64,000 bases of DNA from Micromonospora sp. Llam0. GTDB lineage: Bacteria; Actinomycetota; Actinomycetes; Mycobacteriales; Micromonosporaceae. Positions 57,187-64,000 of this stretch are shown here, one piece after another; positions within the stretch are counted from its first letter, which is position 1, and the number at the start of each line of letters is the position of its first letter. The translations under genes were made by a program, and so were the position numbers. The stretch is taken from contig NZ_RJJY01000001.1 in NCBI RefSeq assembly GCF_003751085.1, forward strand, positions 4,960,001-5,024,000, given 5' to 3'. The notes beneath the pieces are model-generated. The model was not told where the DNA came from. It was given only the letters and a program-made list of their open reading frames with translations, and made no database searches.

Positions 57187-58149
57187 ATGCGGATCGGCTA
57201 CAAGCTGGCCACCGAGGCGTTCGGACCGGCCGACCTGATCGCCCAGGCGGTCCGGGCCGAGCAGGCCGGGTTCGACTTCGTCGAGATGAGCGACCACTTC
57301 CACCCGTGGCTGGACTCCCAGGGCCACTCGCCGTTCACCTGGAGCGTGCTCGGCGCAATCGCCGCCCGTACCGACCGGATCGGGCTGGCCACCGGCGTGA
57401 CCTGCCCGAGCCTGCGCTACCACCCGGCGATCGTCGCCCAAGCCGCGGCGACCGTGGCGCTGCTGTCCGACGGCCGGTTCACCCTCGGGGTGGGTGCCGG
57501 CGAACGCCTCAACGAACACGTCACCGGGGAGCCGTTCCCGAGTGTGCACGGGCGGCACGAACGGCTACGCGAGGCGCTGGAGATCATCCGGCTGCTCTGG
57601 TCCGGCGGCTACCACACGTACCAGGGAAAGCACCTGCAGCTCGACGACGCGCGAGTGTTCGACCTGCCACCGACCCCGCCGGTGATCGCGGTGGCCGCCA
57701 GCGGCTCGGAGTCCGCCCGGCTGGCCGCCGAACTCGGCGACGGACTGTTCGCCACCGAGCCGAAGGGCTCGATCGTCGATCACTACCGGCGGGCCGGCGG
57801 CGCCGGGCCGCGCTACGCCGAGGTGCCGATGGCCTGGGCGGTGGACGACGAGCAGGCGGTCAAGGCCGCCTGGGAATCCAGCCGTTGGGCGCTGACCGGC
57901 TGGAAGGTGATGAGCGAGCTGCCCAACCCGGTGAACTTTGAGGCGGCCTCGGCGATGGTCGATCACGACGACATCGCCGCGCATTTCAGCGTCGGGCCGG
58001 ACCCGGCGGCGCACCTCGAGGCGGTCAAACCGTACGTCGACGCCGGTTTCGACCACATCGTGCTGCAGAACGCCGGGCCCGACCCGGACGGTTTCCTGGA
58101 CTTCTTCGAACGGGAGCTGGCCGACCGGTTGCGAGGGCTCGACCGGTGA
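57187..58149 (+). CDS. LLM-class F420-dependent oxidoreductase (TIGR03557-like)
   Basis: The 320-residue protein is a luciferase-like TIM barrel of the F420 branch: MRIGYKLATEAFG, VEMSDHFHPWLDSQGHSPF (the SDHFHPW motif contacts the deazaflavin), ARTDRIGLATGVTCPSLRY and FTLGVGAGERLNEHV. It should reduce or oxidise a small substrate with F420H2/F420, as in the glucose-6-phosphate-dehydrogenase-like group. The ATG is preceded by GGGGAGG. It appears to be monocistronic. Confidence 0.92.
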   Translation: MRIGYKLATEAFGPADLIAQAVRAEQAGFDFVEMSDHFHPWLDSQGHSPFTWSVLGAIAARTDRIGLATGVTCPSLRYHPAIVAQAAATVALLSDGRFTLGVGAGERLNEHVTGEPFPSVHGRHERLREALEIIRLLWSGGYHTYQGKHLQLDDARVFDLPPTPPVIAVAASGSESARLAAELGDGLFATEPKGSIVDHYRRAGGAGPRYAEVPMAWAVDDEQAVKAAWESSRWALTGWKVMSELPNPVNFEAASAMVDHDDIAAHFSVGPDPAAHLEAVKPYVDAGFDHIVLQNAGPDPDGFLDFFERELADRLRGLDR

Positions 58150-58182
58150 CGGCGGCCGGCTCGCGGTCGGCGGCGCCGCGAC

Positions 58183-58401
58183 TCAGGCGCGGGCCGGGCC
58201 GGAATAGTCGGGGGCGACGTAGACCGGCAGCCGCTCGCCCTGACTGCGGGCGTAACGGCGGGTGTAGGTGACGGGGTCGACCCCGGGTCGGAGCGGCACC
58301 GTGTACTGAGTTGGCAAGGTGTCCGCGGCAGCGGCGAGGCGGCGGGGCGTCACCTCGCGACGTTGGTCATGCCACGGGCCACCCAGGAAGAGAACCTTCA
58401 T
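58183..58401 (-). CDS. Small hypothetical protein, 72 residues
   Basis: The protein starts MKVLFLGGPWHDQRREV and has a short Arg/Tyr-rich tail (YTRRYARSQGERLPVYV). I recall similar 70-90-residue proteins with LGGPWDGQ-type beginnings in actinobacteria and phages, function unknown. AAGGATCG precedes the ATG. It is convergent with the LLM gene and upstream of the enoyl-CoA hydratase gene end. Confidence 0.6.
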   Translation of the reverse strand: MKVLFLGGPWHDQRREVTPRRLAAAADTLPTQYTVPLRPGVDPVTYTRRYARSQGERLPVYVAPDYSGPARA

Positions 58402-58499
58402 ACGCCGATCCTTGCCGGTTCAGCCAGCCCGCGCCTCATCCGTACGCACAATAACTATCAAATCCCGCCGGATCCGTCGGTCGCGGCGGACCGGGCGGC

Positions 58500-59264
58500 T
58501 CAGCTGCCAGCGAACCGCGCTGCCCGTTTCTCCAGGAACGCGGACATCCCCTCCGCCCGGTCGGCGGTAGCGAACAATCCGTGGAAGACCCTCCGTTCGA
58601 ACAGCAGCCCTTCCCGCAGTCCGACCTCCTGCGACCGCTGGACCGCCTCGCGGGCGGCGGTGACCGCGAGCCGGCTGTGCCCGGCGATCACCGCCGCCGC
58701 CGACTGGGCCTCGGCGAGCAGTTGGTCGGCCGGCACGATCCGGGACACCAGGCCGCACTGCTCCGCCTCCCGGGCCGGCATCATCCGCCCGGTGAGGATC
58801 AGATCCATCGCCTTCGCCGTGCCGACCAGCCGGGTCAGCCGCTGGGTGCCGCCGATCCCGGGGATCACCCCGAGGGTGATCTCGGGCTGACCGAACCGGG
58901 CGTCCTCGGCGGCGAACACCAGGTCGCACATCATGGCCAGTTCGCAGCCACCGCCGAGCGCGTAGCCGGCGACAGCGGCGATCTTCGGTGTCCGGAACGC
59001 GGCGAACTCCTCCCAGCCGGCGAAGAGATCGGCCGTCATCGCCTGCACCGGGCTCATCGCCGCCATCTCTCGGATGTCGGCGCCGGCGGAGAAGAAGCCG
59101 TCGGATCCGGTGATCACGAAACAGCCGATGTCCGGGTCCCGGTCCAGCGGTCGCAGGGTCGCAAGAAGTTCGTCGCAGAGAGCGGTGCTGAGTGCGTTGC
59201 GGGCCGCGGGCCGGTGCAGCCGTACGGTGACCACGCCACCGTCCCGCTCGGTCGTCAGGTGCAT
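58500..59264 (-). CDS. Enoyl-CoA hydratase/isomerase (crotonase family)
   Basis: The 254-residue protein has the crotonase oxyanion-hole region GFFSAGADIREMA and GYALGGGCELAMMCD, and both catalytic-loop segments (FGQPEITLGVIPGIGGTQRL with Glu residues). It hydrates enoyl-CoAs or acts as a related crotonase. The ATG at 59262-59264 is preceded by GGAGG; a longer frame upstream lies inside the adenylation/flavoreductase gene. It is 50 bp downstream of that gene on the same strand, so they probably form an operon acting on a CoA-linked acid. Confidence 0.93.
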   Translation of the reverse strand: MHLTTERDGGVVTVRLHRPAARNALSTALCDELLATLRPLDRDPDIGCFVITGSDGFFSAGADIREMAAMSPVQAMTADLFAGWEEFAAFRTPKIAAVAGYALGGGCELAMMCDLVFAAEDARFGQPEITLGVIPGIGGTQRLTRLVGTAKAMDLILTGRMMPAREAEQCGLVSRIVPADQLLAEAQSAAAVIAGHSRLAVTAAREAVQRSQEVGLREGLLFERRVFHGLFATADRAEGMSAFLEKRAARFAGS

Positions 59265-59314
59265 GTCGGTTCCTCCAGTCGGGTCGCAGGATGGCGGGTC
59301 GGCCGGTCCCGGTT

Positions 59315-62287
59315 TCACGAGTCCCAGATCGCGCCGTAGGCGGGGATGCCGCGGCGCTCCAGCCCGTGCACCACCTGCCGGGTGAGTTTCTGGTTGGCGA
59401 TGCAGATCACCGCCTCGGCGCCGGTGGCCCGCCACGCCTGGTAGGCCAGGGCCACCATGTCCGGCTTGCCACGCCGCGCGGTGTCCCAGATGGTGGCGTC
59501 GGGCTGCACCCGCAGGATCTCGTCGACCAGTTCGTCGCCGTAGGTCGTCCGTGGGCTGCGGGTGGACCAGACCAGGTGCGCCGGCACCTTGCCGGCCAGC
59601 AGGTGCGGCAGCACCGGCCCGATGCCGCTGCCGGTGGCGACGTACACCACCCGGGTGAACAGCGTCTCGATGTTGGCCACGCCGGCGGTGGTGATGCCTT
59701 TGACCCAGATCCGGTTCGGCGGGTCGTCGATCAACGCGCCGGTCCAGTCGCCGGCCCGGGAGACGGTCAGCCGGAAACCGCGCGCACCGGGCGCCGGCAC
59801 GTTGGCGAACGAGTGCCATTCGAGCAGCGGACGGCGGCTGATCGCGGTGGACGAGCCGGCGAACGGGGTGGTGTGGCCGAACGTCAGCAGAGCCACGTGG
59901 TTCGACGGCCGGTCCACCTGCACCGGCACCCGACGCAGCCGCAGCCACGGCAGGGCGACGCTCACGGTGAGCAGGGCCAGCGTCCACAGTGTCGGCGAGC
60001 CGAGCAGCGCGGCGGCCAACGGCGTACCGTCGCGGGCACCGTCGACGACCAGCACCGTCTGGGCCCACAGGATGATCAGCGCGGCCCACCCGCCGAACCG
60101 GTGGACCCGCTCGAACAGGTCGTGCCGGCGGCCGCGGACCGGCGGCAGCGCGGTCGCCACCAATGCCAGCAGCAGTGCGACCAACAGGTAGGACAGCACC
60201 AGTACGGCGGTGACGGCCCGGTCGGCCAGCGCCTGCCGGGTCAGTTCGGCGACGTACCCGGCGAACCAGGCGGTGCCGGCGAGTGCGCCACCGACGTGCA
60301 GCCCACCGAAGTGGTAGACCTTGCCCAGGCCCCAGCGCACCCGTAGCGGCCACCGGGTCGGTGCCCGGGTCGCCAACCAGAACAGCAGGTTGATCACGTA
60401 CTGCTGGCGGATCACCACGGCCAGGGCGACGTTGGCCAGAGCGACGTACGACAGGTTCGCCAGGCCGCCGTCGGCCGCCCGCCACCAGCCGCCGGTGGTC
60501 AGTGCGTAGTACAGCAGCGCGAGGTTGCCGACCAGGACCAGGGCCGCCAGCCGGTGGTACGGCATCAGCCGGGGATGACTGAAGATCCGGCGCGGCCACG
60601 GCGGCGGAGCCGGCAGGTCGGACGGAGCCGGCAGGTCGGGCGAGACCGGATGGTCAGGCTCGGCCGGGTGGTCCAGCGACCGGCGCAGCGCCGTCTTGTC
60701 GATCTTGCCCCGGTCGGTCACCGGCAGCGCCCCGAGGGCGTGCACCCGCTCGGGCACGCAGTAGTACGGCAGGGTCCGGGCGACCGCGTCCCGCGCCGCC
60801 GTCGGGTCCACGGTCGCCGGGGCGACGAACGACACGAGCGTACGGTCGTCGACCTTGATGGTCGCCGCCCGACGGCACCCCGGCACCGATTCCAGCACGG
60901 CGGAGACCGAATCCAGCTCGACCCGGAACCCACGGACCTTGACCTGGTCGTCGGTGCGACCCAGATGCTCCAACTCGCCGTCGGGCGTCCAGCGCCCGAG
61001 ATCCCGGGTACGGAACATCATCCGTCCACCGCCGAGGAACGGATCCGGGACGTACCGCTGCCCGGTGAGCTCGGCATCGCCGAGGTAGCCGACCGAGACG
61101 CAGTCACCGCCGGCCCACATCTCCCCCACCTCGCCGATCGGGCAGGGCCGGCGGTCGGCGTCCAGCACGTACACCGTGTTGTTCGGGGTCGGCCGGCCGA
61201 TGGTGAGCCGTCCGGACGCGGGGTCGTGCCGGTGCATGGTGTTGACGATGGTGGTCTCGGTCGGCCCGCAGCCGTTGTAGAAGACCGCCTGCCGGGCCCA
61301 CCGGTCGGCCAGCTCCCGTGGACAGGGTTCACCCGCCACGGCGACCACCTTGACGAGGCGGCACCGGTCCGGGTCGACGGTGCCCAACACGCTCGGGGTG
61401 GCGACGACCACGTCCACTGTCTCGACAGTCGCCGCGATGTCCCGCCCCCGGACGACCAGGGTGCCGCCGTGGCTGAGGCATCCGAGGATCTCCCAGGCGG
61501 CCATGTCGAAGGCGATGTTGAGAATCTGCCCGACCCGCCAGCCCGGCTGGATGCCCAGGTCGCCGGGGGCGGTCAGGAGCAGGTTGCACACGTTGCGGTG
61601 GGTGACGGTGACCCCGTTGGGCCGGCCGGTGGTGCCGGAGGTGAACAGCACGTAGCAGCCGTCGTCCGGGCTGGTCGGGCCGGCCGGGACGACCGGGTAC
61701 GCCGAGTCCGCCAGCGGCTCGGTGAGCAGTTCGTCGACCGCGATCAGCACCCGGCCCGGCAGGTGCGGCAGCTCACCGACCGTCTCGGTGCTGGTCAGCA
61801 CGATCCGGACTCCGGCGGTGTCGGTGACGTGCCGCAGGTGGGCCTCGGTTGCCACCCCGGCGTGCTGGGGCACGTACGCCGCACCGGCCTTCAGGGTGGC
61901 GAGGATCCCGACCACCATGGGGATCGACCGGCGCATGAACACGCCGACCCGGTCGCCCGGACGTACCCCGTCGGCGATCAGCCGGGCGGCGAGACGGTCC
62001 GCCTGCTGGTCCAGTTGTCGGTAGCTGATCCGCTGGTCGAGGTGTTCGACGGCGACCGTGTCGGGAGTGCGGACGGCCCACTGTTCGATCGCGTGCTGGA
62101 TGTGCGTGGAGACGATCGGCTCAGCAGGGCCGTAGCCGAATCGGCGGAACAATTGTCTGTCCTGATCGGACAGGTTGACCAACGGTCCGGTGCCGACCGT
62201 GGCGGCGGCGATACCGGGAATGCCGCGTTGCCGCACGGCGCTGGCCCGGGAGCGGGTCGCCGGGAGGGCGGAACCTCGCTGTGGCAT
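59315..62287 (-). CDS. NRPS-like adenylation domain fused to membrane flavoreductase
   Basis: This 990-residue protein begins with an adenylation domain (A3 YVLFTSGTTGRPNG, A5 NGCGPTETT, A8 GRTDDQVKVRGFRVEL, A10 RGKIDKTAL). After a short Pro-rich linker comes no carrier domain, but a set of about six membrane helices (about 570-790). The last part is a ferredoxin-reductase/ferric-reductase-like NAD(P)/FAD region (RPLLEWHSFANVP; YVATGSGIGPVLPHLLAG). The product would activate an acid and sit in the membrane with a redox domain. I chose the ATG at 62287 after GAAAGGGG; a GTG at 62314 is possible. It is paired with an enoyl-CoA hydratase. Confidence 0.88.
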   Translation of the reverse strand: MPQRGSALPATRSRASAVRQRGIPGIAAATVGTGPLVNLSDQDRQLFRRFGYGPAEPIVSTHIQHAIEQWAVRTPDTVAVEHLDQRISYRQLDQQADRLAARLIADGVRPGDRVGVFMRRSIPMVVGILATLKAGAAYVPQHAGVATEAHLRHVTDTAGVRIVLTSTETVGELPHLPGRVLIAVDELLTEPLADSAYPVVPAGPTSPDDGCYVLFTSGTTGRPNGVTVTHRNVCNLLLTAPGDLGIQPGWRVGQILNIAFDMAAWEILGCLSHGGTLVVRGRDIAATVETVDVVVATPSVLGTVDPDRCRLVKVVAVAGEPCPRELADRWARQAVFYNGCGPTETTIVNTMHRHDPASGRLTIGRPTPNNTVYVLDADRRPCPIGEVGEMWAGGDCVSVGYLGDAELTGQRYVPDPFLGGGRMMFRTRDLGRWTPDGELEHLGRTDDQVKVRGFRVELDSVSAVLESVPGCRRAATIKVDDRTLVSFVAPATVDPTAARDAVARTLPYYCVPERVHALGALPVTDRGKIDKTALRRSLDHPAEPDHPVSPDLPAPSDLPAPPPWPRRIFSHPRLMPYHRLAALVLVGNLALLYYALTTGGWWRAADGGLANLSYVALANVALAVVIRQQYVINLLFWLATRAPTRWPLRVRWGLGKVYHFGGLHVGGALAGTAWFAGYVAELTRQALADRAVTAVLVLSYLLVALLLALVATALPPVRGRRHDLFERVHRFGGWAALIILWAQTVLVVDGARDGTPLAAALLGSPTLWTLALLTVSVALPWLRLRRVPVQVDRPSNHVALLTFGHTTPFAGSSTAISRRPLLEWHSFANVPAPGARGFRLTVSRAGDWTGALIDDPPNRIWVKGITTAGVANIETLFTRVVYVATGSGIGPVLPHLLAGKVPAHLVWSTRSPRTTYGDELVDEILRVQPDATIWDTARRGKPDMVALAYQAWRATGAEAVICIANQKLTRQVVHGLERRGIPAYGAIWDS

Positions 62288-62525
62288 GACTGCCCCTTTC
62301 TCGATGGTGGGCACCGACCAAGGAGGACGGCGCGCTTCCCCTCCATCGAACCGGACAAGTGGCCATTAGCCCACAGACAGTGACGATCGGTAATAAATAC
62401 GTAAGAGGCGTAAGAAAACGGTTAAGACGGGCGGATCTTGGCGGCAGTCCCGCCGGCACGCGTTCCTCAGCTCGCCGCGGCCCGCGACTACCGCCGCCCG
62501 ATCGAAGTGCGGCACACTCCCCCGG

Positions 62526-63353
62526 GTGCGAGAGATACTGATCATCGGGATCGGGGCCGGCGATCCCGACCACCTGACCGGGCAGGCGATCGAGGCGCTG
62601 CGTCGGGTCGACGTGTTCTTCCTGCTCGACAAGGGCGCGGTCAAACAGGACCTGGCGGCGTTGCGGCAGGAGATCCTGCGCCGGCACACCACCGGGGCGT
62701 ACCGGGCGGTCGAGATCGCCGACCCGGAGCGGGACCGGACCGCGGCGGACTACCGGGCCGCGGTCGAGGACTGGCGCCGCCGCCGCGCCGACCGCTTCGC
62801 CGAGCTGATCCGCGACGAACTGCCCGACGGCGGCTGCGGCGCCTTCCTGGTCTGGGGCGACCCAGCGCTGTACGACAGCACCCTCGCCATCCTCGACGAC
62901 CTGCGGGAACGCGACGTCGTCGAGTTCGACCACCAGGTGATCCCGGGGATCAGCAGCGTCGCCGCGCTGACCGCCCGGCACCGGATCGCGCTGAACCGGA
63001 TCGGACGCCCGGTGCAGATCACCACCGGCCGTCGGCTCGCCGACGAGGGTTTCCCGGCCGGCGTGGACGACCTGGTGGTGATGCTCGACGCGCAGTGCGC
63101 CTTCACCCTGTTCACCGCCGCCGACAGCATCGACATCTACTGGGGGGCGTACCTCGGCACCGGAGACGAAATCCTGATCGCCGGCCCGGTGCACCAGGTC
63201 GCCGACCGGATCGTCACCGCACGCACCGAGGCCCGCCGCCGCAAGGGCTGGATCATGGACACGTACCTGTTACGGCGTAGGCTTGTCCAGACAACCGGAC
63301 AGCACCAGAAGACCGGACAGCAGACGCGAGACGATCGGGCAGATGATGACTGA
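62526..63353 (+). CDS. cobF: Precorrin-6A synthase, deacetylating (CobF)
   Basis: The 275-residue enzyme is a SAM-dependent tetrapyrrole methylase: N-terminal ILIIGIGAGDPDHLTGQAI, VWGDPALYDSTLAIL and VIPGISSVAALTARHRIAL are typical CobF segments. It methylates C1 of precorrin-5 and releases acetate in the aerobic cobalamin route. The start is GTG 62526. The C-terminal 20 residues are a polar tail. No other cob genes are in this window. The GntR gene starts inside its last codons, so the two are co-translated. Confidence 0.93.
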   Translation: MREILIIGIGAGDPDHLTGQAIEALRRVDVFFLLDKGAVKQDLAALRQEILRRHTTGAYRAVEIADPERDRTAADYRAAVEDWRRRRADRFAELIRDELPDGGCGAFLVWGDPALYDSTLAILDDLRERDVVEFDHQVIPGISSVAALTARHRIALNRIGRPVQITTGRRLADEGFPAGVDDLVVMLDAQCAFTLFTAADSIDIYWGAYLGTGDEILIAGPVHQVADRIVTARTEARRRKGWIMDTYLLRRRLVQTTGQHQKTGQQTRDDRADDD

Positions 63354-64000
63354 CCAGGCCCGGCCGGTCGACCGGGACAGCCCGATGCCGCTGTGGGCCC
63401 AGCTGCACGACGACCTGGTCCGCCGGTTGACCGCCGGCGGGTTCGCCGCCGGCTTCCCCGGCGAGCACGAGCTGGTCGACGAGTACGGCGTCAGCCGACA
63501 CACGGTACGGGAGGCGTTGCGCCGGCTGCGCCAGGCCGGCGTGCTGGACTCGGCCCGGGGCCGGCGTACCGCCGTCCATCAACAGCGGATCGAGCAGCCG
63601 CTCGGCGCCCTCTACTCGCTCTTCGACGAGGTGCAGGCGCGGGGAATGCGCCAGCGCAGCGAGGTGCTCACCCGCGAGCTGCGGGTCGACGTCGCCGTCG
63701 CGGCCCGGCTCGGGCTGGACCCGGACACCCGCTTCGTGCATCTGGAGCGGCTCCGGTTCGCCGACGACGAACCGTTGGCCACCGACCGGGTCTGGCTGCT
63801 GGCCGAGCTGGCCCGGCCGTTGCTCACCACCGACCTGACCGGTACCGGCATCTACAGTGAGCTGGCCCGACATGGGGTCCGAGTCACCGACGGCGAGGAG
63901 CGCATCCACGCCATCGTGCCCACCGCCGAGCAGCGCCGGCGGTTGGGCATCGGCCGGGGCGTCGGTCTACTCGCCGTCGAACGGATCGGCCGGGCCGACG
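63343..64000 (+). CDS. GntR-family (UTRA) regulator, partial at window end
   Basis: The frame starts at ATG 63343 (or 63346), 8-11 bases before the cobF stop, and is open to the last base, so at least 219 residues are seen. The N-terminus has the GntR winged helix (LHDDLVRRLTAGGF; VSRHTVREALRRLRQAGVL) and the rest a UTRA ligand-binding domain (LEVDVAVAARLGLD-type; VHLERLRFADDEPLATDRVW). It is truncated by the window edge. Overlap with cobF suggests a shared transcript; the ligand is unknown. Confidence 0.9.
   Translation, partial: MMTDQARPVDRDSPMPLWAQLHDDLVRRLTAGGFAAGFPGEHELVDEYGVSRHTVREALRRLRQAGVLDSARGRRTAVHQQRIEQPLGALYSLFDEVQARGMRQRSEVLTRELRVDVAVAARLGLDPDTRFVHLERLRFADDEPLATDRVWLLAELARPLLTTDLTGTGIYSELARHGVRVTDGEERIHAIVPTAEQRRRLGIGRGVGLLAVERIGRAD

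Noticed and set aside
62526..63353. Cobalamin biosynthesis cluster
   Set aside because: Only cobF is present in this window; the following gene is a GntR regulator.

Overview
The window is high-GC actinobacterial chromosome, most likely from the Micromonosporaceae (Micromonospora or a close relative). The evidence is strongly GC-biased third codon positions, many GTG/TTG starts, start-stop overlaps of the ATGA/GTGA type, F420-dependent enzymes, a conservon-type sensor kinase with a roadblock protein, a GPP34 protein, a DUF574-type methyltransferase and a spore-pigment-like type II polyketide operon. No rRNA, tRNA, CRISPR array, integrase or transposase was recognised.

Layout. 0-24.5 kb holds envelope, secretion and regulatory genes: an SDR reductase, a membrane protein, a secreted subtilisin with FnIII and CBM2 modules, a ZIP metal transporter facing a TerC-type exporter that sits behind a very likely yybP-ykoY (Mn2+) riboswitch, a beta-lactamase-fold lipoprotein with a NarL-type two-component system, a RidA/HxlR divergent pair, a shortened conservon (kinase, roadblock, branched-chain-type binding lipoprotein), a LacI regulator divergent from a secreted S15 peptidase with a perfect palindrome between them, an M6 peptidase/lipoprotein/TlpA-like operon and a PucR regulator. 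24.5-34.4 kb holds an LLM-oxidoreductase remnant, an Asp/Glu racemase, htpG, a modABC operon with its HTH-TOBE gene, an ABC exporter, a HhH protein and a SARP regulator.

34.7-42.6 kb is one tightly coupled type II polyketide operon: TcmI-type cyclase, fused AccDA, BCCP, biotin carboxylase, an ACP fused to an aromatase/cyclase, cupin, KS-alpha and KS-beta. It carries its own malonyl-CoA supply. Its chain-length factor lacks the usual glutamine. 42.7-47.6 kb, all on the minus strand, encodes a TraB-like protein, a SAM methyltransferase, a GNAT enzyme, an APC permease and GPP34.

47.7-56.2 kb is an island of visibly lower GC with all genes on the plus strand: an HTH/TPR regulator, an EamA exporter, a 48-residue peptide gene with a very strong ribosome-binding site, a perfect 17-bp stem-loop, an asparagine-synthetase-like macrolactam/lasso-cyclase homologue, a complete replicative-type DNA polymerase III alpha subunit (DnaE), and a small zinc-ribbon protein translationally coupled to it. 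I read this as a candidate RiPP-type peptide cluster in which the extra DnaE may be an insensitive target copy. This is inference, but it is the most unusual part of the window.

56.4-64 kb returns to native base composition: a hypothetical protein, an F420-dependent LLM oxidoreductase, a tiny protein, an enoyl-CoA hydratase paired with a 990-residue adenylation-domain/membrane-flavoreductase fusion that lacks a carrier domain, CobF, and a GntR regulator cut by the window end.
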